Numbered from the stretch's first letter, positions 46,459 to 55,984 are shown. The stretch: 64,000 nt of DNA from Paenibacillus sp. Soil787 (GCF_001429545.1 NZ_LMSP01000001.1:891754-955753), one strand, 5' to 3'. Numbers and translations: made by a program. Notes: generated from the sequence alone by a model not told the origin.

Positions 46459-46653
46459 TTATTCAAGATTATCTTCAAAATATATGCCATTTTGCTTTAA
46501 AAACTCAAGTACTTCTTGAAAATTTTGTTTAACCTCTGTCGATCCTGTTCTTTTATGCAGGAATTTCTTATACACATAAATTGAAACGATTATTCGGAAA
46601 GTAGGGGATTTTTTGTCCACTAGACAAAGAGTACCATTCATCAGGCCAGGCAA
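46459..46653 (-). CDS. Possible small gene (up to 64 aa)
   Basis: The C-terminal part (VYKKFLHKRTGSTEVKQNFQ EVLEFLKQNGIYFED) reads like a real protein, but the N-terminus overlaps the divergent hydrolase start and has no good site. Could be the tail of a decayed gene. Confidence 0.3.
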   Translation of the reverse strand: MPGLMNGTLCLVDKKSPTFRIIVSIYVYKKFLHKRTGSTEVKQNFQEVLEFLKQNGIYFEDNLE

Positions 46654-47356
46654 CTTTTCATTCCGTGCAGCCGCTGACCAATTGCGTACCGCTTACGATG
46701 GCTATAACGAACAAATCCTGTTTCATCATATCGCAGTTGATTTTGTTTTCATCGGTGAATCCATCACACAATTTTGGGATTTACAAGTCTATTTCGGTTC
46801 TTCTAGCAAATTCATTATCAACCGCGGGATTTCTGGAGATATAACACCAATTATGCTTCGACGTTTTCCGGCTGATGTTATTCAGTTAAAGCCCAAATAT
46901 GTTCATATTTTAGGGGGAACGAACAATACATGGAGACTTGATGCTGTAGACGTGTACGAACGAAGAACACCTGAACAAATCAATCATGAAATTATAAGCA
47001 ATATTACGTCGATGGTTCGATTGTCCAAGAGCAGCGGCATTATGCCGATTGTCGGTTCGAACCTGCCTACTGGCAGAGATATTCCTTGCTTCCCCTTCGA
47101 AACGTTGATTCGTTGTCCCAACAACAGTACAAGTGTCCGTAATGAACTACTTGCATTCTCAAACCAAGCTCTAAAACATATGGCGGATTATGAAGGAGTT
47201 ATCTATGTTGACTATCATGCCAATCTCGTGGGTCCGGACGGTAAAACGTTGCGATCCGAATTGTCGGACGACTCCCTTCATCCAAATGTGCTCGGCTACA
47301 ACATAATGGCAGATGTTTTAAGCAAAACTTTGTCGAACAAAGGAATTATTATTTAA
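46613..47356 (+). CDS. SGNH/GDSL-type esterase
   Basis: Protein of 247 residues. The four SGNH blocks are visible: VFIGESITQFW (nucleophile Ser), NRGISGDITPIMLRR (Gly), ILGGTNNTW (Asn) and LSDDSLHPN (Asp-His). Acts on acyl or acetyl esters; substrate unknown, no signal peptide. Starts at TTG 46613 with AGGGGA upstream, so the N-terminus is moderately certain. Confidence 0.8.
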   Translation: MSTRQRVPFIRPGNFSFRAAADQLRTAYDGYNEQILFHHIAVDFVFIGESITQFWDLQVYFGSSSKFIINRGISGDITPIMLRRFPADVIQLKPKYVHILGGTNNTWRLDAVDVYERRTPEQINHEIISNITSMVRLSKSSGIMPIVGSNLPTGRDIPCFPFETLIRCPNNSTSVRNELLAFSNQALKHMADYEGVIYVDYHANLVGPDGKTLRSELSDDSLHPNVLGYNIMADVLSKTLSNKGIII

Positions 47357-47462
47357 TCAAGGATAAACGACTCCGTCGTCCTTCAGGGACGAGCGCGTTT
47401 GTCAAGGTAGATGCGAAGCAAATGTATAAAACTTATACTTTCTTATCTACTTACACAAACAA

Positions 47463-47486
47463 AAGGAGCTGCCGCAGCAGCTCCTT
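47463..47486. terminator. Terminator between convergent genes
   Basis: Perfect AAGGAGCTGC / GCAGCTCCTT stem with CGCA loop region. Related to the hairpin part of the dispersed repeats. Confidence 0.8.
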
Positions 47487-47505
47487 CATTATTCTATAAC
47501 CTTTT

Positions 47506-48735
47506 TTAAACCTCTAATCCCATCTTAAAAGTCCCAATAGCCTGACCCATCCCAGCAAAAGCAACCGAATTCTCTGGAATCGGCTTATCCGATCGAATAG
47601 CCCCAACCACATGGTTCAGCAGCAGTTCCGGCATGTCCACATCGGCCGAATGCGCGGTAGCTGCAACGACTACTTGCAGATCAGGAACGACAAATATGCG
47701 TCTTCCGCCTGAACCAGATGCATAGAACACTTCATGCTGCTTTTTGCTTCCTCTGACTAGCCCCTGGGCCAAAGGCTTGGACCACCAATAATAGCCGTAT
47801 CCACCTTGTGTACCATTACTGTAATTGAGGAATATGCGCTTAGTCACCGACTCCCGGATCCATGACTTTGGCATAATGGTCTTGTCTTCCCACTGGCCTT
47901 CCTTCAGATACAGATAGCCAATTTTGGCCATGTCTCTTAACGTTAAAGCCATAGCCCAAGCCCCAATCGTGCACCCCCCAGGATCATGATTCCAGTTTAC
48001 ATCTGTTATACCAAGCGGTTCGAATAAGCGGGATTTGGCATAGTCAAGCATGGACTCACCTGTTACCTTGTGCAGTACAGCAGACAGAAGATGCGCATCA
48101 CCATTGCTATAATTAAATACTGCGCCAGGCTGGTGCTTAGCCGGACATTCCAGCACATATTGCACCCAGTCCGATGAGTACATCATTTCGGTTGAGGATT
48201 GTTCATTCTCATTGTTCCATGCTAGCCCCGAGGTCATGTTAAGCAAATGCTTTAACATAATTTTTGACTTCAGCGGATCACTTTCCAGCTCAGGAAAAAA
48301 AGTAGCAAGCCTCTGATCCAAACTGATCAGCTTCCGCTCAGACAAGGCAATGCCGATTAATGCGGACGTCACGCTTTTGGTCACGGACTTCACATCTTGC
48401 GGCAAGCCAGCTTGGGTACTCTCATTATAAGCTTCAGCAACCAAATGTCCGTTACGAATAACCGCCACACTATGTACCTGCTGGTCGCGAAAAACTTCGA
48501 GCATCTTGGCTAGCCCAGCCGAGTTCATCCCTTGCGCCTCTGGCGTTGACGTTTTCCAACCTTGGGTAGGCCAATCATTAGCCCTTTTTTCAGAAATACT
48601 ATCAGAATTGATGGTCATTTGCGGAATCGATGTGTTCAAAATATGAACTTGTTTATTTTGGGTTCCAGACGCTGATAAAGAAAGGGCTGCTGTTTTATTT
48701 CCACTTCCGATAAGTGGTTTATTTTTATTTTTCAT
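47506..48735 (-). CDS. Beta-lactamase-fold serine hydrolase
   Basis: Protein of 409 residues of the class C/penicillin-binding-protein-like family: SVTKSVTSALIG gives the SxxK nucleophile, YSNGDAHLLS the YxN, and a GSGGRRIFV segment near the end the KTG-like strand. The N-terminal ~45 residues are polar and low complexity. Probably an esterase or peptidase and not a true lactamase. GGAAGGAAAG precedes the ATG. Confidence 0.82.
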   Translation of the reverse strand: MKNKNKPLIGSGNKTAALSLSASGTQNKQVHILNTSIPQMTINSDSISEKRANDWPTQGWKTSTPEAQGMNSAGLAKMLEVFRDQQVHSVAVIRNGHLVAEAYNESTQAGLPQDVKSVTKSVTSALIGIALSERKLISLDQRLATFFPELESDPLKSKIMLKHLLNMTSGLAWNNENEQSSTEMMYSSDWVQYVLECPAKHQPGAVFNYSNGDAHLLSAVLHKVTGESMLDYAKSRLFEPLGITDVNWNHDPGGCTIGAWAMALTLRDMAKIGYLYLKEGQWEDKTIMPKSWIRESVTKRIFLNYSNGTQGGYGYYWWSKPLAQGLVRGSKKQHEVFYASGSGGRRIFVVPDLQVVVAATAHSADVDMPELLLNHVVGAIRSDKPIPENSVAFAGMGQAIGTFKMGLEV

Positions 48736-48899
48736 CTCTATCTTTCCTTCCAGTATGGTTTTTAGCCCCCTGTGGTATGTATTTTACTTGATAAGTGTGA
48801 AGTAATTATGACTTAAACCTTAATAGAACCTTAATATTAGCTGAACATTTGCTGAATTTCATGTGATTTGAGCCCCTTATGTTACAATATTCGTACAAA

Positions 48900-48911
48900 T
48901 ACCTTAAGGTA
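48900..48911. promoter_or_regulatory. 12-bp palindrome TACCTTAAGGTA
   Basis: Perfect palindrome about 20 bp upstream of the P-loop kinase start, possible operator. Function not established. Confidence 0.35.
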
Positions 48912-48930
48912 ACTTTATCGGAGGTTAGGC

Positions 48931-49518
48931 ATGCGAAAACTCATATTCTTCATAGGTCCTGCCGGAGCAGGGAAAACGACTCTCGCCAAGGCCTGGGCAC
49001 GCAAGCACGGAGGAGCTTTCCTGGATATGGACACGCTGCTCCGACCCGCGGCAGAAACGATCATGACCCTTGCCGGACAAGACCCGAACGACCGTGATTC
49101 CCCCACATACAAGACATACTGTCGCGATTTGGGATACCGCATAACAATTGACGCAGCACTTGAGAATCTCGAGCTAGGCTTGGATGCTATTGTTGTCGGA
49201 CCTTTCACCAAAGAACTAGCAGATCCGTTTTGGCTGGAAAAGGAACTTTCAAACGCTGGTGCTACGATTAACGATGTATGCGTTAGGGCTGTTTTTGTCT
49301 ATTTACCAAGCGAAAAAGCCTACCAAGAACGTATTCAGGCTAGAGGCTCCGCTTTGGATGTTTGGAAGCTGGACAACTGGAAGCATTTTAGCCAGTCACT
49401 CGTTCGCAGGGAAATCAAATGGTTAATAGATCCTTTTTCAATTCTCTATTTCGATAATTCAGGACCGTTTTCATCTGTAAAGCTAGATGAACTTGAGAAT
49501 TTCATTTTTAGAAGCTAA
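48931..49518 (+). CDS. P-loop nucleotide kinase-like protein
   Basis: Protein of 195 residues. Walker A GPAGAGKTTLAK at the N-terminus, then an AFLDMDTLLRPAAE and a lid region YLPSEKAYQERIQARGSALD with Arg pair. Resembles AAA/shikimate- or gluconate-kinase-like small-molecule kinases; substrate not determinable. GGAGGTTAG precedes the ATG. Confidence 0.75.
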   Translation: MRKLIFFIGPAGAGKTTLAKAWARKHGGAFLDMDTLLRPAAETIMTLAGQDPNDRDSPTYKTYCRDLGYRITIDAALENLELGLDAIVVGPFTKELADPFWLEKELSNAGATINDVCVRAVFVYLPSEKAYQERIQARGSALDVWKLDNWKHFSQSLVRREIKWLIDPFSILYFDNSGPFSSVKLDELENFIFRS

Positions 49519-49537
49519 ATGATCCAATTAACAAACA

Positions 49538-49558
49538 TTTACAATATCCATTTGTAAA
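49538..49558. promoter_or_regulatory. Operator-like palindrome upstream of the LacI gene
   Basis: TTTACAA-N7-TTGTAAA palindrome, with a further TTTACAAA half-site near 49583. Probably a self-regulatory site of the LacI-type repressor (inference). Confidence 0.55.
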
Positions 49559-49649
49559 GTGATTTGTTGATTGACCAAACTTTACAAAAGACTCCTATAC
49601 TTATAGAATACAAATAGGATTTACATACTTCTCAAGGAGCAATACATAA

Positions 49650-50663
49650 ATGAACTCGAAAACCTCCATGCAAGACATCGCCGATAAGTTGGGCATTTCC
49701 AAGAATGCAGTCTCCCTGGCCCTTAATAATAAAGCTGGCGTCAGCGAAGAATTACGCTTTCGTATTTTCGAAGCAGCTAATCAGTTGAACTACCGGACAG
49801 ATACCAGAACAAAAAAGAAACGCGGGAACCTGCTCGTCTTAATCCCCGAAAACATTCGTAATGATAAAATCTTCTACTACGAAGTGTTCTGGTCTATAGA
49901 AAAAAGAGCCAAAGAAAATGGTTACAATGCCATTATCTGCGGTGTTACACAGGAGATGGAGGATCAACTTATCCTACCGGAGCTTTATCATGAAATAGAA
50001 TTTCAAGGCATATTACTCGTTGGTGTCCTTCACCTTAACTATGTTCGAATGCTCTTTGACTTGGGAATTCCCCTCATTACGGTGGATCATTATTACGATA
50101 GTTTGCAGCTTGACGCTGTTGTGACAGCGAATGCCGAAGAGGCTTACAAAATCGTCACCCATCTTATTAACAAAGGTCACAAACTGATCGGTTTTATCGG
50201 TGCGATTAGTAAGTCGAAGAGCTTCAAAGAACGCTGGTCCGGGTACCAAAATGCCTTATCTGATGCAGGGCTGGCAATCGATACAAATCACAGTATCGTC
50301 AATTCCTCACCACTCGAGGCACTAAATTCCACCCCCGCCCAGTTAGCAGATTATCTCGACACGATGATTTCCATGCCGTCAGCCTGGTTTTGTGCGGATG
50401 ATCGCATTGCGATCTCCCTCATTCAAATCCTTATTTCCAAAGGTCACAAGGTACCGGGGGATATCTCTGTTGTTGGGTTTGGTGACATTGAAGCGGCACA
50501 AATGATCGCTCCTCGCTTAACGACGATCCAAGTCCAGCGGGAACAGCTTGGTTATGAGGCCGTGGATTTTCTCATTCGCAAAATCGATGCCGGAGGAAGC
50601 CCTGCGAAGATTTCCATCTACGGAAAACTCATCGAGCGTGATTCTTGTAAAGCGCTGGGATAA
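49650..50663 (+). CDS. LacI-family transcriptional regulator
   Basis: Protein of 337 residues. Helix-turn-helix MQDIADKLGISKNAVSLALN, hinge region to ~60, then the periplasmic-binding-like effector core (WFCADDRIAISLIQIL, GDISVVGFGDIEAAQMIAPRLT). No sugar gene adjacent, so its regulon may be elsewhere. Faces a palindrome in its own upstream region. Confidence 0.88.
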   Translation: MNSKTSMQDIADKLGISKNAVSLALNNKAGVSEELRFRIFEAANQLNYRTDTRTKKKRGNLLVLIPENIRNDKIFYYEVFWSIEKRAKENGYNAIICGVTQEMEDQLILPELYHEIEFQGILLVGVLHLNYVRMLFDLGIPLITVDHYYDSLQLDAVVTANAEEAYKIVTHLINKGHKLIGFIGAISKSKSFKERWSGYQNALSDAGLAIDTNHSIVNSSPLEALNSTPAQLADYLDTMISMPSAWFCADDRIAISLIQILISKGHKVPGDISVVGFGDIEAAQMIAPRLTTIQVQREQLGYEAVDFLIRKIDAGGSPAKISIYGKLIERDSCKALG

Positions 50664-50700
50664 GGTAATCTTTTGAATTCCTCTGTCCACCAGAAAATGT

Positions 50701-50758
50701 TATAATGTCTATTAGTCGAAGAACGTCCTTGAGCCATGTGGCGCAAGGGCGTTTTTTT
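50701..50758 (+). promoter_or_regulatory. Promoter -10 and leader hairpin of the second nuclease copy
   Basis: TGT-TATAAT (extended -10) at 50698-50706, then hairpin 50723-50752 (ACGTCCTTG..GCC / GGC..CAAGGGCGT) and a seven-T run, 27 nt before the ATG. Shares CGAAGAACGTCC and GGGCGTTTTTTT with 9371-9416, but the upper stem has different, still complementary bases. Confidence 0.7.
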
Positions 50759-50785
50759 ATTCTTTTATAAGGAGGCGTTTGCCAA

Positions 50786-51450
50786 ATGCCATTTGAACTA
50801 GCACATCAATCGTTCATAGAAAAGCATCATGCTCGCAGAAGCGGCGAAAGAAAGGGGCGTTTAATTAGGGGACACAACTATGCGGAAAAGATGCTGCTCC
50901 AACAGGTGTGGTGGCCAATATTCGGAAACTTCGACAACTTACACCCGGAATATGAGATCTACGACTGGAATCGCAAGTCGCAATTCCTCGACTTTGCGTT
51001 CCTCACCCCATTTGGTCGTTTTGGAATTGAGTGCGACGGGTATCAAAGCCATATCAAAGACATGGACCGCGAGAAATTCAGTTACGCCCTAAACCGAGAT
51101 ACATTCCTCACAGGAATGGGGTGGACAATGATTCATTTCTCCTTCGATGATATCCAAAGCCGTCCCGAGGTATGCCGTATGCTGCTGCAGCTTGTTATTG
51201 GACACATCTCCTCCGCAATTTATCAGCCTCTTCTATCTCTCCAGAAGAAAAAGAAGTCCTTAGGTTAGCTGTAAATGCAGGAAAGCCGATTCGCCCCAAA
51301 GATATCATCATGCACTGTGATGTGAATTTTCGGACGGCACGTAAATGGCTGTACCTTTTAGTCGAAAAGGGCATCCTGCGCTCGACTACGCGAGGCAAAT
51401 ATGCCTGTTACTATGAGCTGAAGGAGGGCGCTTGGCAGCATTTGCTTTAG
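50786..51450 (+). pseudogene. Frameshifted PD-(D/E)XK nuclease plus winged helix, second copy
   Basis: Two overlapping frames together rebuild the 226-residue family. Frame 1 (50786-51268): ARRSGERKGRLIRGHNYAEK, FLDFAFLTPFGRFGIECDGY (the ExK is ExD here), NRDTFLTGMGW. Frame 2: SPEEKEVLRLAVNAGKPIRP, KDIIMHCDVNFRTARKWLYL to 51450. The join needs a -1 shift near 51246-51258, where GAAGAAAAAGAAG offers a G-AAA-AAG slippery heptamer. Loss of one A would also explain it. Homologous along its length to 9442. Confidence 0.72.
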
Positions 51451-51620
51451 TGGCATGGGTTGATGAATAAACAACACAAAGCAGTAATATATAGACTCAC
51501 CAAGTGTTTGTCTCACTTCAACTACCCGGTCTCTCTGACGGGTATCCACCACCATTTGGGGAGAATTATTATTGAGCATCCACTACTTGCACATGCATCA
51601 ATCCGGGTAACTTTAGTTAG

Positions 51621-51908
51621 CATCTAGCAGTTGGACATCCACCACATGTTGGGTACCCGACAATTGAAAATCCCCGTGAACACGATAGACCAAGTTGTAT
51701 TTTGTGCAACAATATACCTTCCTTACGCCGGAGTAGACTGCTATTGTTGTACTTCGTACAACAATTCGAGCTTAAAACGCCTATTTCTGAGCGATTCACA
51801 CCAAATTGTTGTACGCAGTACAACAAAAAGCCAATTTGTCCAAAGGAACCGCCGAATTGTTGCACAAAATACAACATTTCGGCGGGTAAGGGATAATCTT
51901 TAGTCGGA
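51621..51908. repeat. 288-bp palindrome-rich unit, copy A
   Basis: Contains four short palindromes spaced 50-62 bp: GTTGTATTTTGTGCAAC (51694), an 11+11-bp hairpin ATTGTTGTAC / GTACAACAAT (51743-51765), TTGTTGTAC / GTACAACAA (51806-51826), and a nested CCGCCGAA / TTCGGCGG hairpin (51849-51885). Same length as copy B with about 12 differences by eye. Confidence 0.85.
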
Positions 51909-52078
51909 ATGCACCAATTAGAGCATTCGCACCAATCAGGCAACAACCACCACTACTTAGACATGCATCCATTGAGGTAATCATTAGATGGACATGCTCC
52001 TATTGGGCAACCATTTAGTCTAATTCATCAATTGAGCAACCAGTAGTCTAACATGTATCAATAGAGCAACTATAGTTG

Positions 52079-52366
52079 CATCGAGCAGTTGGACATCCAC
52101 CACATGTTGGGTACCCGACAATTGAAAATCCCCGTGAACACGATAGTCCAAGTTGTATTTTGTGCAACAATATACCTTCCTTACGCCTGATTAGACTGCT
52201 ATTGTTGTACTTCGTACAACAATTCGAGCTTAAAACGCCTATTTCCGAGCGATTCGCACCAAATTGTTGTACGCGATACAACAATAAGCCAATTTGTCCA
52301 AAGAAACCGCCGGATTGTTGCACAAAATACAACAGTTCGGCGGGTAAGGGATAATCTTTAGTCGGA
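52079..52366. repeat. 288-bp palindrome-rich unit, copy B
   Basis: Direct repeat of copy A, 458 bp downstream. The first two palindromes are unchanged; the third has GCGA for GCAG in the loop, and the fourth stem uses G-U. Between and around the copies are degenerate 30-35-bp units around GACATGCATC..ATTGAGCAACCA (51560-51620, 51955-52078, 52367-52460). Confidence 0.85.
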
Positions 52367-52621
52367 CACACGCCATTCAGGGTACTCGAGCAATCGTGCG
52401 ACAACCACCACTAATTAGACATACAACAATTGGAGCGAGCCGTATTGGAGCGGCCATTAGCCGGGGATCGTAGTTGAGCAAAATAAAGCAGTACCTGCTT
52501 AGTTGCACAAAATTCAAATACTGCAATTTAAGGAAACCAGGCATTCAAACACTCTTTTAAACGTTGTTTAATTAACCTGCAAGTTATACAATGAATTAAA
52601 ACATTAGAATGAGGTTCCACT

Positions 52622-53530
52622 ATGCAAATTGAGGTTTCAACCAAAAATATGTACTTCCTAGAATGTTTCTCCTCGGAGACCCGAGTGAAAATCATTGAGC
52701 TCCTAGGTGAAGAACCTTTGAATATCAAACAATTATCACAGCGGTTGGAGATTTCATCTGCCATTGTGACCAAGCATATACAGAAGCTAGAACAAGCCGG
52801 AATTGTTATGTCCGAAAGTATGACAGGTGTTCGCGGAACACAGAAAGTATGTTATCTGCAGCTCGAGCAAGCCATGCTTCAGTTCAAGGCAAAGAAACCA
52901 TATGAACATCCGACGAATACGATTTCAATTCCGGTTGGCCAATACTCATCCTTCGAGGTAAGGCCTACCTGCGGTCTTGCTTCTCCTACGCAAATCATTG
53001 GCGTCATTGATGATCCGAGATATTTTGCTGATCCCCAACATGTGCACGCCGGGATCCTCTGGTTCGGTAGCGGCTATGTGGAATATAGAATCCCTAATTT
53101 TTTTCACAGCAATCAGAAGCTTCGCTCGATGGAAATCTCTTTTGAAATCTGTTCCGAGGCCCCGGGGTATAACGAGAATTGGCTATCCGATATTTCTTTC
53201 TTTATCAATAAGACTCCTCTAGGTCAGTGGACAAGCCCTGGCGATTTTGGAAAACAAAGAGGTGTGCTATCCCCGGATTGGTGGGGAAATGGTTTCACTC
53301 AGCACGGTCTTTTGAAAATCATCACTGTCAATCAGCAAGGCTCTTATTTGGACGGAACGAAGATTTCGGACATCACCATCCAAGACTTAGATATTTCTTT
53401 CGCAAAAGACATCCATTTTCGAATTGCATCCTTAGAAGACTCCACCAACTGCGGCGGCGTTACTTTGTTCGGCAAGCAATTTGGAAATTACGAGCAAGAC
53501 ATCGTGGTTACGATGCATGAGGACAAGTAG
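52622..53530 (+). CDS. ArsR-type regulator with C-terminal jelly-roll-like domain
   Basis: Protein of 302 residues. Winged helix at 1-100 (RVKIIELLGEEPLNIKQLSQ, SSAIVTKHIQKLEQAGIVMS), then a ~190-residue beta-rich domain (GILWFGSGYVEYRIPNFFHS, NENWLSDISFFINKTPLGQW) of the sort seen in Paenibacillus ArsR regulators near carbohydrate genes. No metal-binding cysteine pair. Its targets are not in view. Confidence 0.78.
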   Translation: MQIEVSTKNMYFLECFSSETRVKIIELLGEEPLNIKQLSQRLEISSAIVTKHIQKLEQAGIVMSESMTGVRGTQKVCYLQLEQAMLQFKAKKPYEHPTNTISIPVGQYSSFEVRPTCGLASPTQIIGVIDDPRYFADPQHVHAGILWFGSGYVEYRIPNFFHSNQKLRSMEISFEICSEAPGYNENWLSDISFFINKTPLGQWTSPGDFGKQRGVLSPDWWGNGFTQHGLLKIITVNQQGSYLDGTKISDITIQDLDISFAKDIHFRIASLEDSTNCGGVTLFGKQFGNYEQDIVVTMHEDK

Positions 53531-53936
53531 GATCAAATGCTAATGGGCCCCCTTAGTTCGCGGGGCGAAAGGTAGGGTGGCCGGAGTGGTGCCGGCAGTA
53601 GGCTTCGACTGGAGGCTCGCCTCGGTACTGACCATATTGTTGGCCTTAGCACCAACCACGGTGAGGCGCGAAGCGCAAGTAGTAGCGGCATTCAATATCG
53701 GCCAATTTCCACTGCCCCCCATTTTTATTGACAAAAACAACTTGTCAAGTAAATACTCCTTCCACGGATTTAAATCAGAAAAAACTTCCTACACCCCACA
53801 TTGACACCAAACTTGACAGCAAAAAGCACCTGTACAATTTGAGCCAAAGTACGGTGCTTTTCGAAGGGGAAAAAGAGGGAGAAAGGGACTCCCGAAACAA
53901 AGCTAACTTTACATCCATGGTTGATGGCCCAACTTA
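53531..53936. other. Intergenic region with GC-rich segment and bidirectional terminator
   Basis: 53549-53700 is unlike the flanks in being GC-rich, with open frames on both strands but no start site; possibly a relic of an unknown element. AAAAGCACC..GTAC / GTAC..GGTGCTTTT (53822-53861) is a terminator for the convergent genes. Confidence 0.55.
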
Positions 53937-55118
53937 TCACACATTTGCATAGGCTAGCTGCAGGCCATCAAGTGCAGGGATGAAATGATGGTGAGTATCC
54001 AATATCGCATTCAGCGTGTGAAGAGCATCTTGGTTCTGCAGACTAAGCTTGGCATTCTTCTTAAGTTTCACCAGCAAAGACTTGTTGGCGATAACCTCGA
54101 GCAGTTGTCTTTTCAGCTCCGCCGCATTCTTCACTTCAATCGCCGCTCCAAGGCCAACAAGAAATGCCGCATTATCCTGCTCTTGTCCAGGTATCGGCTT
54201 GTACAGCATCATCGGCAGCTCGAGTGCGAGCGCCTCGGATACGGTAAGTCCTCCCGGCTTCGTCACGATCAGATCGGATAAAGCCATCAGCTCGTGGACA
54301 TGATCCACGAAGCCTGTTACCATTACGCGATGACGCGTTTTCTCGCCGCCTAGCTCCTCCTCTAGCTGCTGCTTCAGCTTCTCGTTGCGTCCGCATACGA
54401 ATACAAACTGCACCGGCACCGCCAAATCGTCTGATTGCAGCACAGACTTGAACTGCTTGCCAATCAAGCCATGCCCGCCGCCCATCACCAGCACGGTAGG
54501 CATATCACGCTGTAAACCATGCTTATCACGGAGCTCATTACGATCATACGTTTGTGTGAAAGGCCTTCGAATCGGAATACCCGTCACCACAATACGCTGC
54601 TCCGGAATCCGGTAACGCAGGAGCGATTGCTTCACATGCTCGGCGCCAACGAGATAACGATCCGTACCGGGATGAACCCAGTAACTATGATCCGTATAAT
54701 CGGTCATCACTGTCACTGTAGGCACCGTCGTTAGTCCATTACATTTCAAGTACGACATCGCCGCGGCTGCCCCTGGAAAGGTGCACACCACTTCCGTCGG
54801 CTCCTCTTCTTGCAGAAGTTCCAGCATCCTATCGGTGCTGAACGATTTCATCTTTTTAAACATATGAGACAATGTATTGTCCTCCCGCGTCTTGCGGTAC
54901 AAATACCCGTAAACCGAAGGCAGACTTTTCACCCACTGCATATAACAATATTTGCCTACTGAATGCAGGTAAGGATGCGTCCACTCCAGGAAATCAACCA
55001 CTTTCACATCCACATCCGGTTTATAAAACCGTGCAGCTTCCAGAATTGCTTGCGCCGCTTTATTATGCCCGTCCCCTAGGCTGCCTGTCAGGATTAATAG
55101 TTTGTCCCTACGTTTCAT
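53937..55118 (-). CDS. UgtP/MGDG-synthase-like glycosyltransferase
   Basis: Protein of 393 residues, GT28 family. N-terminal LTGSLGDGHNKAAQAILEAA acceptor-lipid motif and DYTDHSYWVHPGTDRYLVG; C-terminal nucleotide-sugar site VLVMGGGHG, GFVDHVHELMALSDLIVTKPGGLTVSEAL. It transfers glucose or galactose to diacylglycerol, making membrane glycolipid. Overlaps the PAP2 phosphatase gene by 4 bp, so the two act together, plausibly on phosphatidate-derived lipid. Confidence 0.88.
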   Translation of the reverse strand: MKRRDKLLILTGSLGDGHNKAAQAILEAARFYKPDVDVKVVDFLEWTHPYLHSVGKYCYMQWVKSLPSVYGYLYRKTREDNTLSHMFKKMKSFSTDRMLELLQEEEPTEVVCTFPGAAAAMSYLKCNGLTTVPTVTVMTDYTDHSYWVHPGTDRYLVGAEHVKQSLLRYRIPEQRIVVTGIPIRRPFTQTYDRNELRDKHGLQRDMPTVLVMGGGHGLIGKQFKSVLQSDDLAVPVQFVFVCGRNEKLKQQLEEELGGEKTRHRVMVTGFVDHVHELMALSDLIVTKPGGLTVSEALALELPMMLYKPIPGQEQDNAAFLVGLGAAIEVKNAAELKRQLLEVIANKSLLVKLKKNAKLSLQNQDALHTLNAILDTHHHFIPALDGLQLAYANV

Positions 55119-55789
55119 CTTCTAAGTCCCCCTTCGAACTTTCGCTGCTGCGTATTCACAGCCACCGATTCTTTCAGCAAACCAATTCTAAAGCGTTCTA
55201 CGACGTACACGACACCCTCAGAAACTAGCACCGCACCCACTATATCCAGAAGAACATGCTGTTTTACGAGCAGCGTAGATACAATAATGAGCAATGACAT
55301 GCTCGAAACCATTATTTTATAGTGCCAAGATATAGCTGTTGATTTTAAATAGGCTTTCATCATTAAATACGAAGTTAACACATGTGTACTTGGAAAACAG
55401 TTAAACGGTTGATCTGAGCGATACACCCACTGTACCATCCGCAGCAGCCAATCGCTTCCGGTTAGCTCCGGCCGAGGAACAGTGGTCTGATATATAGCAT
55501 ATACCCCATAACACAGGAGCAGACCCATTATGAACTGAAAAAGTGTTTTATAGTACATGCTGCGATCCTTATAAACCAAATATAAGAACCCAACCAACAG
55601 AAATCCATACCAAGACAGGTAAGGTATAACAAAGCTCTTCATAAATGGAATTTGCCGATCTAAATCCGTAACTAAGCTGTAAGCCACCCCGTCCGCCTGA
55701 TTCAGATGAATGTAGATGAGACCCACTAAGGGGATCAACAGCAAGCCGCTGCAAGCCATTACATACGACCACCACGAAGTTTTTTTCAC
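55115..55789 (-). CDS. PAP2-family membrane phosphatase
   Basis: Protein of 224 residues with about six helices. Phosphatase motifs: FNCFPSTHVLTSYLMMKAY (motif 2, catalytic His) and KQHVLLDIVGAVLVSEG (motif 3); the motif-1 Lys region VPRPELTGSDW is weak. It could dephosphorylate phosphatidate or undecaprenyl pyrophosphate, feeding the glycosyltransferase downstream. Confidence 0.82.
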   Translation of the reverse strand: MKKTSWWSYVMACSGLLLIPLVGLIYIHLNQADGVAYSLVTDLDRQIPFMKSFVIPYLSWYGFLLVGFLYLVYKDRSMYYKTLFQFIMGLLLCYGVYAIYQTTVPRPELTGSDWLLRMVQWVYRSDQPFNCFPSTHVLTSYLMMKAYLKSTAISWHYKIMVSSMSLLIIVSTLLVKQHVLLDIVGAVLVSEGVVYVVERFRIGLLKESVAVNTQQRKFEGGLRR

Positions 55790-55846
55790 ATCAATTCCTC
55801 GCTCTCCTTTACGTTATCTATATTATAAAAGAGATCCAAAAAGTTC

Positions 55847-55984
55847 TTAACGCACCAAGGTACTGTCTTTGGTTAGCCAAAGGTCGCGAAAAAACCTAGA
55901 CCAAAGTCTAAGTTCTATTTTCGCAAAAAGGAGTAATACACAGAAAAGACCTGTGACTATGCACAAGTCTAAAAAATCATACAT
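55847..55984 (-). CDS. Possible small membrane protein (45 aa)
   Basis: ATG 55984 with GAAGAAAG upstream reads MYDFLDLCIVTGLFCVLLLF then a basic tail, one membrane helix. Just downstream of the YhgE stop. Weakly supported. Confidence 0.3.
   Translation of the reverse strand: MYDFLDLCIVTGLFCVLLLFAKIELRLWSRFFRDLWLTKDSTLVR

Noticed and set aside
51617..52404. Two similar minus-strand frames of 109 and 118 codons in the 288-bp units
   Set aside because: They are alike only because the DNA is duplicated; both read through the hairpins (CCTKYNNSS-type peptides) and lack binding sites.
53540..53804. Opposed frames of 66 and 75 codons in the GC-rich segment
   Set aside because: No start sites, no recognisable fold; kept only as part of an intergenic note.
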